From an uncultured Eubacteriales bacterium (GTDB taxonomy: Bacteria; Bacillota; Clostridia; Oscillospirales; Oscillospiraceae), in assembly GCA_900545405.1 (NCBI GenBank), contig UQYT01000017.1:1-49060 (forward strand): a DNA stretch of 49,060 nt, written 5' to 3'. Below, one piece after another: positions 24,175 through 32,564 of the stretch. Numbering within the stretch: position 1 is the stretch's first letter; each line of letters opens with the position of its first letter. Both the position numbers and the translations under genes were made by a program. The notes beneath the pieces were generated by a model, which was not told where the DNA came from, ran no database searches, and saw only the letters and a list, made by a program, of their open reading frames with translations.

Positions 24175-24600
24175 CTATCTTTTAAAAATAACTACCCCGC
24201 CTATCATCAGCGCCAGCCCGGCGAACTTGGTCCAGCCGAAGCTCACGCGCTCCGCGCCCATGAGGCCGAAGGCGTCTATGAGCGCCGCGACCAGCAGCTG
24301 GCTGATGAGTATGACGCTTATCGCCACCGTGGGCGAGAGCGCGCCTATGCCCAGCATGACCGTCACCGTGATGACCAGGCCCAGCACGCCGCCGAGCATG
24401 TAGTGCCAGGGCACGCCGCCCAGCTGCGAAAAGCTGCCCGTGCGGTAGAATATCAGCGCCGCCGCGGAGAGCAGCGCCGCCGTGCACTGGACAAAGGCGT
24501 TGGCCTCCATCGTGCCTATCCCCTCGCCCAGGCGCGTGTTCATAACGCCCTGCACGCTCATCGCCGCGCCCGCTATGGCGCACCAAATAAATCCCATCAT
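24175..24600 (-). CDS. small DMT-family transporter (YdcZ/DUF606 type)
   Basis: A 141-residue protein of four or five membrane helices. It begins MMGFIWCAIAGAAMSVQGVMNTRLGE, the hallmark start of the DUF606 half-size DMT proteins, and ends FAGLALMIGGVVIFKR. Such proteins work as dimers or with a paired homologue. The start is uncertain: a TTG at 24606 lies five bases from AGGCGG, while the ATG at 24600 fits the family better. Substrate unknown. Confidence 0.85.
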   Translation of the reverse strand: MMGFIWCAIAGAAMSVQGVMNTRLGEGIGTMEANAFVQCTAALLSAAALIFYRTGSFSQLGGVPWHYMLGGVLGLVITVTVMLGIGALSPTVAISVILISQLLVAALIDAFGLMGAERVSFGWTKFAGLALMIGGVVIFKR

Positions 24601-24675
24601 GCTCAAAAACGCCGCCTTTCGTCAAAACGATGGATACCGCCCCCGGCAAAAGCGGTGTTTTCGGAATAATACCAC

Positions 24676-24704
24676 TTGTGCGCGAGGCGTGGATATGCTA
24701 TAAC
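24676..24704 (+). promoter_or_regulatory. promoter of the ACT regulator-hom-lysC operon
   Basis: TTGTGC (24676-24681), 17-base spacer, TATAAC (24699-24704) with an extended -10 TG (TGC just before the hexamer). It is 77 bases ahead of the start codon. Confidence 0.55.
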
Positions 24705-24781
24705 TATTGTACTTGGTCAAAATACATGTGGCCGTCACGGGGCGACAGGCCCAACCGGCCGCAGCGGGGGTGTTTTTTAAT

Positions 24782-25228
24782 ATGGAAGAAAAGGCACTGC
24801 CGAAATATTATCTCGTGGAATCGAGCGTCCTGCCCGAGGTGTTCATAAAGGTCACCCAGGTGCGGGAGCTGCTGGAGACAGGCGAGGTCAAGACGGTGGC
24901 AGAGGCCGTGGAGCGAGTGGGCATAAGCCGCAGCGCGTTCTACAAGTACAAGGACTCGGTCATGCCCTTCCGGGACATGAAGCGGGGCAGCATAGTCACC
25001 TTCCACGCGCTCTTGCGCGACAAGAAGGGCGTGCTCTCCTCCCTGCTTGCTATTTTTGCCGATACGGGCGCTAATATTCTGACGATAAACCAGAGCATAC
25101 CCTCAAACGGCACGGCGCTGGTGACCATCTCCGCGACGACGGAGAACATGCCCATAGGCACGGACGAGCTCATAACCAAGGCCCGGGAGCTCGAGGGCGT
25201 CATCCGCTTTGACGCTCTGGCGGGCTGA
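24782..25228 (+). CDS. ACT-domain protein with N-terminal helix-turn-helix (UPF0735/PheB type)
   Basis: A 148-residue protein. Residues about 24-50 read as a helix-turn-helix (VKTVAEAVERVGISRSAFYKYKDSV), and about 70-140 as an ACT domain (LRDKKGVLSSLLAIFADTGANILTINQSI, TALVTISATTEN). The start at 24782 follows GGGGGTG; an open frame reaches 24707 but into the promoter. ACT domains bind amino acids, and the gene heads a unit with homoserine dehydrogenase and aspartate kinase. A B. subtilis ACT/HTH protein named ThrR represses threonine genes; I believe it is of this kind, so repression in response to threonine is a reasonable inference. Confidence 0.88.
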   Translation: MEEKALPKYYLVESSVLPEVFIKVTQVRELLETGEVKTVAEAVERVGISRSAFYKYKDSVMPFRDMKRGSIVTFHALLRDKKGVLSSLLAIFADTGANILTINQSIPSNGTALVTISATTENMPIGTDELITKARELEGVIRFDALAG

Positions 25229-25260
25229 GAGAAAGCGAGAGGCAATAGGAGAGAGATAAA

Positions 25261-26472
25261 ATGGTAAAGGTCGCAATACTTGGCATCGGCACGGTCGGCG
25301 GCGGCACGGCCGAGGTGCTGACGAAAAACAGGGAGCTCATCGCCCGCAGAGCCGGGCAGGAGATAGAGCTCAAATACATCCTCTGCCGCAAGCCCCGGCC
25401 GGACCACCCCTTTGCGCACCTCATCGTGCACGACATCGACACCATCGTCAACGATGACGAGATAGGCGTCGTGGCCGAGTGCATCGGCGGCGCGACGCTG
25501 GCGTATCAATACGTCCGCCGCTGCCTGGAGGCGGGCAAGAACGTGGTCACGTCCAACAAGGAGCTGGTGGCGGAAAAGGGCCTGGAGCTCACCACCCTCG
25601 CCCGGAAAAAGGGCGTGAACTTCCTCTTCGAGGCCAGCGTGGGCGGCGGCATCCCGATACTGCGCCCCATCTGCCAGTGCCTGGCGGCGAACGAGATAAG
25701 CTCCGTCTGCGGCATACTCAACGGCACGACGAACTACATCCTCACGGAGATGATCCAGTGCGGCAAGAGCTTTGCCCAGGCCCTGCGCGAGGCGCAGCAG
25801 AAGGGCTACGCCGAGGCCGACCCCACGGCCGACGTCGAGGGCATCGACGCCGGGCGCAAGATCTGCATCCTGGCGGACCTCTGCTTCGGCAAGAACGTGT
25901 CCCCCTCCTCGATCACGACCGAGGGCATAACGCACATCACCCCGGCGGACATAGAGTGCGCGCGCCTGCTCGGCTACAAGATAAAGCTGCTGGGCCGCGC
26001 GATGCGCACGGGCCCCAACGCGGTGTCGGCCTTCGTGGCGCCGCACCTGGTCTCCAAGTCGAACCCGCTGGCGAACGTGGACGGCGTCATAAACGGCATC
26101 TCCGTCAAGGGCGACGCGGTGGGTGAGGCGATGTTCTTCGGCCCCGGCGCGGGCGCCCTGCCCACGGCGAGCGCTGTGGCCGGCGACATCATTGACTGCG
26201 TGCGCGACCCCTCCACCAGGACCTACATGGGCTGGTGGCCCTCGGAGCCCGGCTACGTCACGGGCCCGGAGACGCTCTCCTGCCGCTGGATGGTGCGGCT
26301 CGTGGCGCCGCTGGCGAAGATAGGCGCGTCCTTCCAGGGCGTGCGCTTCATCCCCGCGCCGAACGCGGAGCCGGACGAATACGCCTTCGTCACGCCCTAT
26401 ATGCCCGGCGAGGAGCTCACGGCCAGGACGGCCGGCATGGACGTGCGCGCGAGATACCGCGTGCTCGACTGA
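25261..26472 (+). CDS. hom: homoserine dehydrogenase
   Basis: A 403-residue enzyme reducing aspartate semialdehyde to homoserine with NAD(P)H. The Rossmann motif GIGTVGGGTAEVL is at 7-19, NVVTSNKELVAEKG holds the catalytic-region Lys, and the substrate domain has GILNGTTNYILTEM and GYAEADPTADVEGIDAGRK with the conserved Glu/Asp/Lys. The C-terminal ACT region (about 335-403) is short and weakly conserved (AKIGASFQGVRFIPAP), so feedback control by threonine may be altered. It follows the ACT regulator by 32 bases. Confidence 0.95.
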   Translation: MVKVAILGIGTVGGGTAEVLTKNRELIARRAGQEIELKYILCRKPRPDHPFAHLIVHDIDTIVNDDEIGVVAECIGGATLAYQYVRRCLEAGKNVVTSNKELVAEKGLELTTLARKKGVNFLFEASVGGGIPILRPICQCLAANEISSVCGILNGTTNYILTEMIQCGKSFAQALREAQQKGYAEADPTADVEGIDAGRKICILADLCFGKNVSPSSITTEGITHITPADIECARLLGYKIKLLGRAMRTGPNAVSAFVAPHLVSKSNPLANVDGVINGISVKGDAVGEAMFFGPGAGALPTASAVAGDIIDCVRDPSTRTYMGWWPSEPGYVTGPETLSCRWMVRLVAPLAKIGASFQGVRFIPAPNAEPDEYAFVTPYMPGEELTARTAGMDVRARYRVLD

Positions 26473-26533
26473 CGGCATATAATAAACCGGGCGCAAAGCC
26501 CTAACTTAGTCAGCTTTTGGAGGGACATACCCC

Positions 26534-27739
26534 ATGCTCATAGTAAAGAAATTCGGCGGCAGCTCGGTCGCCGATGCGGAAAAGGTCAGGCGCGTCGCCG
26601 GCATAATCGCGGACGACTATTCTGAGGGGCACGACGTCGTGGTCGTCCTCTCGGCCCAGGGCGACACGACGGACGACCTGATAGAGAAGGCCAAGGAGCT
26701 CAACCCCCGCCCCTCGAAGAGGGAGATGGACGTCCTGCTCTCAACGGGCGAGCAGCAGTCCGTGGCGCTTATGTCCATGGCGCTGGAGGCGATGGGCCTG
26801 CCCGTCGTCTCGCTTACGGGCTGGCAGGTCGGCCTGGAGACGAACACCACCTACGGCAGCGCGCGCATAGTCCGCGTCTCGACGGAGCGCATCCGCCGCG
26901 AGCTCGACAAGCGCCGCATCGTGGTCGTGGCGGGCTTCCAGGGCATAGACCGCAACGACGACATAACCACACTGGGCCGCGGCGGCTCGGACACCACGGC
27001 GGTGGCCATAGCCGCAGTGCTGCACGCGGACAAATGTCAGATATATACGGACGTCGAGGGCGTCTACACCGCCGACCCGCGCAAGGTCAAGGGCGCAAAG
27101 AAGCTCGACGAGATAACCTACGACGAGATGCTCGAGCTCGCGAGCCTCGGCGCGCAGGTGCTCATGAACCGCTCTGTGGAGCTTGCGAAACGTTACGGCG
27201 TAATAATCGAGGTGCTTTCGAGCTATGTGCGAAAGCCCGGCACAAAAGTTAAGGAGGTCGCAAAGAAGATGGAAGAGATGAAGATAAGCGGCATAGCAAA
27301 GGACAATGACGTGGCGCGCATAGCTGTCGTGGGCGTGCCCGATGAGCCCGGCATAGCGTTCCGCGTGTTCAACACGATGGCGCGCTCCAAGATAAACGTT
27401 GACATCATACTCCAGTCCTACGGCAAGCAGGGCACGAACGACATCAGCTTCACCGTGCCGCTGCAGGACGCCGAGGCGGCGGCGGAGGCCCTCTCCGAGC
27501 TGCAGGAGTCCATCGGCTTCGACCACCTGAGCGTGGACACGAACGTCTGCAAGGTCAGCATCGTCGGCGCCGGCATGATGAGCGCCTCCGGCATAGCGGC
27601 GCTGATGTTCGAGGCGCTGTATGACGCCAAGATCAACATCCAGATGATCTCGACCTCCGAGATAAAGGTCTCCGTCCTCATCGAAAAGGGCTACGCGGAC
27701 CAGGCCGTCCAGGCGATACACAACAAGTTCTTCGGCTGA
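26534..27739 (+). CDS. lysC: aspartate kinase
   Basis: A 401-residue enzyme phosphorylating aspartate, the entry to lysine, threonine and methionine. KKFGGSSVADAEKV (4-17) binds ATP/aspartate, LSTGEQQSVALMSMAL and GRGGSDTTAVAIAA (about 152-165) complete the active site, and YTDVEGVYTADPR follows. Two ACT domains fill about 265-401 (VPDEPGIAFRVFNTMARSKINVDII and SIVGAGMMSASGIAALMFEALYDAKINIQMISTSE). Unlike many Firmicute lysC genes it has no L-box upstream; it is 61 bases after hom, preceded by TTTTGGAGGG. Confidence 0.95.
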   Translation: MLIVKKFGGSSVADAEKVRRVAGIIADDYSEGHDVVVVLSAQGDTTDDLIEKAKELNPRPSKREMDVLLSTGEQQSVALMSMALEAMGLPVVSLTGWQVGLETNTTYGSARIVRVSTERIRRELDKRRIVVVAGFQGIDRNDDITTLGRGGSDTTAVAIAAVLHADKCQIYTDVEGVYTADPRKVKGAKKLDEITYDEMLELASLGAQVLMNRSVELAKRYGVIIEVLSSYVRKPGTKVKEVAKKMEEMKISGIAKDNDVARIAVVGVPDEPGIAFRVFNTMARSKINVDIILQSYGKQGTNDISFTVPLQDAEAAAEALSELQESIGFDHLSVDTNVCKVSIVGAGMMSASGIAALMFEALYDAKINIQMISTSEIKVSVLIEKGYADQAVQAIHNKFFG

Positions 27740-27756
27740 TAACGCGGGAGAAGGTC

Positions 27757-27787
27757 AAAGGGGGGACCCCGCGGGGGTCCCCCCTTT
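27757..27787 (+). terminator. GC-rich hairpin after lysC
   Basis: A 14-bp perfect stem, AAAGGGGGGACCCC (27757-27770) with its complement at 27774-27787, loop GCG. It is 17 bases past the lysC stop. Only three Ts, part of the stem, end it. Confidence 0.65.
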
Positions 27788-27800
27788 GCGCTGCCAAGGG

Positions 27801-27837
27801 CAAAAAAGTCCCCCGGGAGCGGGGAAGCTCCCGGGGG
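27801..27837 (-). terminator. intrinsic terminator of ilvE
   Basis: Stem CCCCCGGGAGC/GCTCCCGGGGG (27810-27820 with 27827-27837). On the minus strand it is followed by six Ts (complement of 27802-27807). Confidence 0.85.
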
Positions 27838-27845
27838 TGCGGCCC

Positions 27846-27868
27846 GGGACCGGCCCTCGGCCGGTCCC
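27846..27868 (-). terminator. second hairpin after ilvE
   Basis: A 10-bp perfect stem GGGACCGGCC/GGCCGGTCCC around CTC. It lies just past the ilvE stop and upstream of the true terminator; no T-run follows. Confidence 0.5.
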
Positions 27869-27879
27869 TTTCAGTTCAG

Positions 27880-28950
27880 TCAGCAGACCTTGACGATCCA
27901 GCCGCGCGTGTCGGGCACCTTGCCCCACTGGATGCCGGTCAGCTCGTCGTACAGGCGCTGGGTCACGGGTCCGATCTTGTTGTCGGCGATGATGTGGTCC
28001 TTGTCCTTGTAGCTCAGCAGGCCGATGGGGGAGACGACGGCGGCGGTGCCGCAGCCCCAGGCCTCCTCGAGCCGGCCGCTCTCGGCGGCGTCGATGAGCT
28101 CGTCGACGGAGATCTTGCGCTCCTCGACGTCGTAGCCCCAGTCCTTGAGCACCTGGATGCAGCTCTTGCGCGTGATGCCGGGCAGGACGGTGCCGCCGGA
28201 GATGTCCGGGGTGACTATCTTGCCGTCGATCTTGAACATGACGTTCATCGCGCCGACCTCTTCTATGTACTTCATCTCCACGCCGTCGAGCCAGAGGACC
28301 TGGGAGAAGCCCTTCTTCTCGGCCTCCTCGCCGGCGCGCATGGAGGCGGCGTAGTTGCCGCCGCACTTGGCGAAGCCCGTGCCGCCGCGGACGGCGCGGA
28401 CGTCGCGGCTCTCGATCATGATCTTGACGGGGTTGATGCCCTCGGCGTAGTAGCTGCCGGAGGGGGAGCAGATGATGCAGAAGAGGTAGTGGTGGCCTGC
28501 GTGCACGCCGAGGACGGCGTCGGTCGCGATGACGAAGGGACGCAGGTAGAGCGAGGTGCCGTATTCACTGGGGACCCAGTCGGCGTCCACGGTGACGATG
28601 GTCTTGAGGGCCTCGAGGTAGAGGTCCTCGGGGATGTGCGGGATGCACATACGGGCGGCGGAGTTGTTCATACGCGCGATGTTCTCCGTCGGCCGGAAGA
28701 GCTGAACGGTGCCCTCAGCCGTGCGGTAGGCCTTCAGGCCCTCGAATATCTCCTGCGCGTAGTGCAGGACGTTGGCGCAGGGCATGAGTTCAATGGGACC
28801 GTAGGGGACGACGCGCGGGTCGTGCCAGCCCTGGCCCTCGTCGTAATTCATGAGGAACATATGGTCGGAGAAAACCTTGCCGAAGCCGAGCTTGTCGGAC
28901 GGGGTCTTTTCTTTGGGGGTGGTGGTCCTTGTTATTTTAATTTCTTCCAT
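27880..28950 (-). CDS. ilvE: branched-chain amino acid aminotransferase
   Basis: A 356-residue PLP enzyme of fold IV (class IIa, eukaryotic-like BCAT length): FGKVFSDHMFLMNYDEGQGW, the FEGLKAYRT motif, YLRPFVIATD, the PLP-lysine region GTGFAKCGGNYAAS (about 185-198), WLDGVEMKYIEEVGAMNVMF, and WGCGTAAVVSPIG, which binds the cofactor phosphate. It moves amino groups between glutamate and the keto acids of Leu, Ile and Val. GGAAGGAACG precedes the ATG. It is monocistronic and faces lysC; its leader is GC-rich with a possible hairpin near 28987-29010. Confidence 0.94.
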   Translation of the reverse strand: MEEIKITRTTTPKEKTPSDKLGFGKVFSDHMFLMNYDEGQGWHDPRVVPYGPIELMPCANVLHYAQEIFEGLKAYRTAEGTVQLFRPTENIARMNNSAARMCIPHIPEDLYLEALKTIVTVDADWVPSEYGTSLYLRPFVIATDAVLGVHAGHHYLFCIICSPSGSYYAEGINPVKIMIESRDVRAVRGGTGFAKCGGNYAASMRAGEEAEKKGFSQVLWLDGVEMKYIEEVGAMNVMFKIDGKIVTPDISGGTVLPGITRKSCIQVLKDWGYDVEERKISVDELIDAAESGRLEEAWGCGTAAVVSPIGLLSYKDKDHIIADNKIGPVTQRLYDELTGIQWGKVPDTRGWIVKVC

Positions 28951-29060
28951 TTTATCGTTCCTTCCCTCAATGTTTCGGCGGGCGCTCCGCGATGATCTCC
29001 CGCGCGGAGGCTCCCCCTTTATAATGTTATCATGTTTTGGGGATATTGCAATAGATAAAC

Positions 29061-29089
29061 TTGCGCTAAAAACAATTTTAGGCTAAAAT
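29061..29089 (+). promoter_or_regulatory. promoter of the DUF362 gene
   Basis: TTGCGC (29061-29066), 17-base spacer, TAAAAT (29084-29089), 28 bases before the start codon, which has CACGGAGG. Confidence 0.6.
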
Positions 29090-29116
29090 ATACAAAAACC
29101 CACGGAGGTATCCGTA

Positions 29117-30253
29117 ATGTGCGTTAATGTATCCATAGTACCCTGTCCGAATTACGAGCCGGAGACGGCGCGGAGAGCGCTGGCCGCCGTGCTCGAGCCG
29201 CTGGGAGGACTAGCCTGGGTGGAGCCGGGGATGAAGATCGCCGTAAAGGCCAACCTCGTCGCGCGCATGAAGCCGGAGACGGCGGCGGCGACTCACCCGG
29301 CGCTCGTAACGGAGCTCTGCCGCATGCTCACGGAGCGCGGCGCGGAGGTCGTCGTCGGGGACAGCCCCGGAGGGCCGTTCACTGCCGCCTGGGTGGGCAG
29401 CATCTACACCGGCACGGGCATGCGCGCCGTGGAGGCCGCGGGCGCGCAGCTCAACTCCGACTACTCCACCAGCGAGGTCTCCTTCCCCGAGGGGAACACG
29501 GTCAAGAGCTTCCCCTACACCGCCTGGCTGGAGAAGGCCGACGCCGTCATCGACTTCGCCAAGCTCAAGACCCACGCCATGGCGGGCATGACCTGCGCGG
29601 TGAAGAACTTCTTCGGCGTCATCCCCGGCACGCGCAAGCCGGAGTTCCACTACATGCACCCCAAGACGGCGGACTTCTGCGATATGCTCTGCGACCTCGC
29701 GGCCTACGTCAAGCCGCGGCTGACCCTGGTGGACGCGGTGCTCTGCATGGAGGGCAACGGCCCAACACAGGGCAAGCCCCGGCACATGGGCGCGCTGCTG
29801 GCGGCGGACACGCCCTTCAACGCCGACCTCGTCTGTGCCGGGCTCATCGGCCTCGACGCGAAGGACGCGCCGACGGTGGCCGCGGCCATAAAGCGCGGGC
29901 TCTGCCCCGCGAGCGCCTCGGAGCTCAACATAAGCGGCGACCCGGCCGCCTTCGCGCTGCCGGACTTTGAAAAGCAGCCCATCTCCACGGACATAACCTT
30001 CAAAAAGACCCTGCCGCTGCTGAACACCTTCCTGCGCCGGAACTTCGGCACGGGGCCGAAGGTGGACACGAAAAAGTGCATCGGCTGCGGCAAGTGCCAC
30101 GAGGTCTGCCCCGCCGGCGCCGCCGTGGTGAAGAAGGGCAAGGCCCACATAAACAGCAAGATCTGCATCCGCTGCTTCTGCTGCCAGGAGTTCTGCCCCA
30201 AGGGCGCCGTGAGCGTCCACCGCCCCCTGCTCGCGCGGCTCGTCACGAAATGA
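29117..30253 (+). CDS. DUF362 protein with two 4Fe-4S clusters
   Basis: A 378-residue protein. Residues about 1-290 are DUF362: GMKIAVKANLV, VVVGDSPGGPF, DAVIDFAKLKTHAMAGMTCAVKNFFGVIPG and LTLVDAVLCMEGNGPTQG. A ferredoxin domain with two CxxCxxCxxxCP motifs follows, CIGCGKCHEVCP and CIRCFCCQEFCP (about 319-362). Proteins of this design are common in anaerobes and thought to be redox proteins; the substrate is unknown. It stands alone between ilvE and the arginine operon. Confidence 0.9.
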   Translation: MCVNVSIVPCPNYEPETARRALAAVLEPLGGLAWVEPGMKIAVKANLVARMKPETAAATHPALVTELCRMLTERGAEVVVGDSPGGPFTAAWVGSIYTGTGMRAVEAAGAQLNSDYSTSEVSFPEGNTVKSFPYTAWLEKADAVIDFAKLKTHAMAGMTCAVKNFFGVIPGTRKPEFHYMHPKTADFCDMLCDLAAYVKPRLTLVDAVLCMEGNGPTQGKPRHMGALLAADTPFNADLVCAGLIGLDAKDAPTVAAAIKRGLCPASASELNISGDPAAFALPDFEKQPISTDITFKKTLPLLNTFLRRNFGTGPKVDTKKCIGCGKCHEVCPAGAAVVKKGKAHINSKICIRCFCCQEFCPKGAVSVHRPLLARLVTK

Positions 30254-30286
30254 GGGAAGCCCGGAGACCGTGTCTCCGGGCTTCCC
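30254..30286 (+). terminator. U-less hairpin after the DUF362 gene
   Basis: A 15-bp perfect stem, GGGAAGCCCGGAGAC (30254-30268) with its complement at 30272-30286, loop CGT, starting right after the stop codon. No T-run follows. Confidence 0.6.
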
Positions 30287-30340
30287 TGCGCTCGCTAAAG
30301 CCGCCGGGGCGCGGCTGAAATACTCCTGATACGGGCGGCG

Positions 30341-30376
30341 AAAAGGCCCGCCGTTTTTTGACGGCGGGCGCTTTTT
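30341..30376. terminator. terminator of the arginine operon (bidirectional)
   Basis: Stem GCCCGCCGT/ACGGCGGGC (30346-30354 with 30361-30369). Minus-strand tail TTTT (complement of 30341-30344) follows argF; the plus side has GCTTTTTTG and can end DUF362 transcripts that pass the previous hairpin. Confidence 0.8.
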
Positions 30377-30386
30377 TGCGCTTTAT

Positions 30387-31385
30387 TCAGATCTCCAGCC
30401 CGGCGAGGGTGGCGGCCATGACGGCCTTGATGGTGTGCATGCGGTTTTCGGCCTCGTCGAAGACGATGGACTGCGGGCCCTCAAAGACCTCGTCCGTGAC
30501 CTCCAGCGCGTCGAGGCCGTACTGCTCGCCGACCTCCTTGCCGATGGTGGTCTTGAGGTCGTGGAAGGCGGGCAGGCAGTGCATGAATACGGCCGTGGGC
30601 TTGGCATAGCTCATGGCCGTGGCGTTCACCTGGTAGGGCAGCATGGCGCCGATGCGCTCGGCCCAGGCCTCGGGCGGCTCGCCCATGGAGACCCAGATGT
30701 CGGTGTACACCACGTCCGCGTCCTTGAGCGCGGTCTCGGGCTCGGTCCAGAACTCGAGGATGGCGCCGGTCTCGGCGGCGATCTCCTGCGCCTGGTCGAT
30801 GAGCTTCTCATCCGGGAAGAACTCCAGCGGCGCGCAGGCCACGAAGTGCATGCCCAGCTTGGCGCAGCCTATCATGAGGGAGTTGCCCATGTTGTAGCGC
30901 GCGTCGCCCATATAGACGAGCTTGATGCCCTTGAGCGTGCCGAAGTGCTCGCGGATGGTGAGCATGTCGGCGAGGATCTGCGTGGGGTGGAACTCGTTCG
31001 TGAGGCCGTTCCAGACGGGCACGGAGGCGTACTGCGCCAGCTCCTCCACGATGCTCTGGCCGAAGCCGCGGTACTCGATGCCGTCGAACATCCGCGAGAG
31101 CACGCGGGCCGTGTCGGCGATCGACTCCTTCTTGCCTATCTGCGAGCCCGTGGGGTCGAGGTAGACGGGGTGCATGCCGAGGTCGTGAGCCGCGACCTCG
31201 AAGGAGCAGCGGGTGCGGGTGCTGGTCTTTTCAAAGATGAGCGCCACGCTCTTGCCGTCGCAGAGCTTGTGCGGGATGCCGGCCTTTTTCTTGGCCTTGA
31301 GCTCGGCGGCGAGGTCGAGCAGCGCGGTTATCTCGTCGGGGGTGAAGTCGAGCAGCTTGAGGAAGTCCTTGCCCTTGAAGTCCAT
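30387..31385 (-). CDS. argF: ornithine carbamoyltransferase
   Basis: A 332-residue enzyme making citrulline from ornithine and carbamoyl phosphate. The carbamoyl-phosphate site STRTRCSFEVAAHDLG (about 55-70), HPTQILADMLTI, the ornithine motif DADVVYTDIWVSMGE and HCLPAFHD with the catalytic Cys are present; length matches the family. It is the last gene of the arginine operon, 15 bases after argD, with AGGAGGG ahead of the start. Confidence 0.96.
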   Translation of the reverse strand: MDFKGKDFLKLLDFTPDEITALLDLAAELKAKKKAGIPHKLCDGKSVALIFEKTSTRTRCSFEVAAHDLGMHPVYLDPTGSQIGKKESIADTARVLSRMFDGIEYRGFGQSIVEELAQYASVPVWNGLTNEFHPTQILADMLTIREHFGTLKGIKLVYMGDARYNMGNSLMIGCAKLGMHFVACAPLEFFPDEKLIDQAQEIAAETGAILEFWTEPETALKDADVVYTDIWVSMGEPPEAWAERIGAMLPYQVNATAMSYAKPTAVFMHCLPAFHDLKTTIGKEVGEQYGLDALEVTDEVFEGPQSIVFDEAENRMHTIKAVMAATLAGLEI

Positions 31386-31400
31386 TTTATAACCCTCCTG

Positions 31401-32564
31401 TCAGGCGCAGGCGGCGCGGATCACCTCCGCCGCCTTCTTTACAAGCTCCATGGGGATGTTCAGGGCGGGCAGCAGCCTCACCCTGCCGTGGGCGGTGAGC
31501 ACGAGGACGCCGTTCGCCATGCACGCGGCGACGACCTCGGCCGCGGGCTTTTCGGTCTGCAGGCCTATCATGAGGCCCATGCCGGTGACGGCCTTTATGC
31601 CGGGCGCGCCGGTGAAGGCCTCGAAGAGATACGCGCTCTTGGCCTTGACGTCGGCGAGCAGCTTGTCGTCTATCCTGTCGAGTATCGTGAGGGCTCCGGC
31701 GCAGACGACGGGGTTGCCGCCGAAGGTGGAGCCGTGGGTGCCGGCCGTGAGGACGTGCTCGGTCTTCTCGCCGAAGAGGCAGGCGCCGATGGGCAGTCCG
31801 CCGCCCAGGCCCTTGGCCGTGGACATGATGTCGGGCTTGAAGCCGTACTGCATCCAGGCGTAGAGGCTGCCCGTGCGGCCGTTGCCGGTCTGCACCTCGT
31901 CGCAGACGAGGAGGATGTCCTTTGCCTTGGCTATCTCCACCATGCAGTCGACAAAGCTCTGCTCCAGCGGCATGACGCCGCCCTCGCCCTGCACGAGCTC
32001 GAACATGAAGGCCGCGATGTCGTCGTGCTCCGCGACGAGCTTGCGCAGCGCCTCGCAGTCGTTGGCGGGCGTGTAGATAAAGCCGGGGACGAGGGGCTGG
32101 AAGTCGCGGTGCATATCCTCCTGGCCGGTGGCGGTGAGCGTGGCTATCGTGCGGCCGTGGAAGCTGTTTATGAGGGTGACTATCTTGCAGCGCTCCGGGC
32201 CGTACTTGTCCGCGGCGTATTTGCGCGCGGCCTTTATGGCGCACTCGTTGGCCTCGGCGCCGGAGTTGCCGAAGAAGACCTTCTTCATGCCGGTCCTCTC
32301 GCAGAGCGCCTCCGCCAGCTTGGCGCAGGGCTCGGAGAAGTAGAGGTTGGAGCAGTGCTGCAGCTTGCCGAGCTGCTCCGACACCGCCGCGGCCCAGACC
32401 GGGTCAGCGATGCCGAAGGCGTTCACGGCGATGCCGCTGCCCATGTCGATGTACTCCTTGCCGTCCTCGTCCCAGACGAGAGAGCCCTTGCCCTCCTTGA
32501 GGACCACCGGGAAGCGGGCGTAGGTGCCCGCTACGTATTTGCCGTCAAGTTCTTTAACGTTCAT
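31401..32564 (-). CDS. argD: acetylornithine aminotransferase
   Basis: A 387-residue class III PLP aminotransferase: YIDMGSGIAVNAFG, FFGNSGAEANECAIKAARKYA (cofactor phosphate), INSFHGRTIATLTATGQ, LLVCDEVQTGNGRTGSLYAW (PLP Asp), and MSTAKGLGGGLPIGA with the Schiff-base Lys. It converts N-acetylglutamate semialdehyde to N-acetylornithine. Its ATG overlaps the argB stop by four bases. Confidence 0.96.
   Translation of the reverse strand: MNVKELDGKYVAGTYARFPVVLKEGKGSLVWDEDGKEYIDMGSGIAVNAFGIADPVWAAAVSEQLGKLQHCSNLYFSEPCAKLAEALCERTGMKKVFFGNSGAEANECAIKAARKYAADKYGPERCKIVTLINSFHGRTIATLTATGQEDMHRDFQPLVPGFIYTPANDCEALRKLVAEHDDIAAFMFELVQGEGGVMPLEQSFVDCMVEIAKAKDILLVCDEVQTGNGRTGSLYAWMQYGFKPDIMSTAKGLGGGLPIGACLFGEKTEHVLTAGTHGSTFGGNPVVCAGALTILDRIDDKLLADVKAKSAYLFEAFTGAPGIKAVTGMGLMIGLQTEKPAAEVVAACMANGVLVLTAHGRVRLLPALNIPMELVKKAAEVIRAACA

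Noticed and set aside
21790..24669. A 959-codon open frame on the plus strand across the reductase, EEP, MBL and DMT genes
   Set aside because: Antisense shadow of four recognisable genes with ribosome binding sites; its own translation has no recognisable motif.
28987..29010. T-box or other leader switch before ilvE
   Set aside because: Only a short GC hairpin is present; the T-box consensus (AGGGTGGNACCGCG) and a specifier loop are absent.
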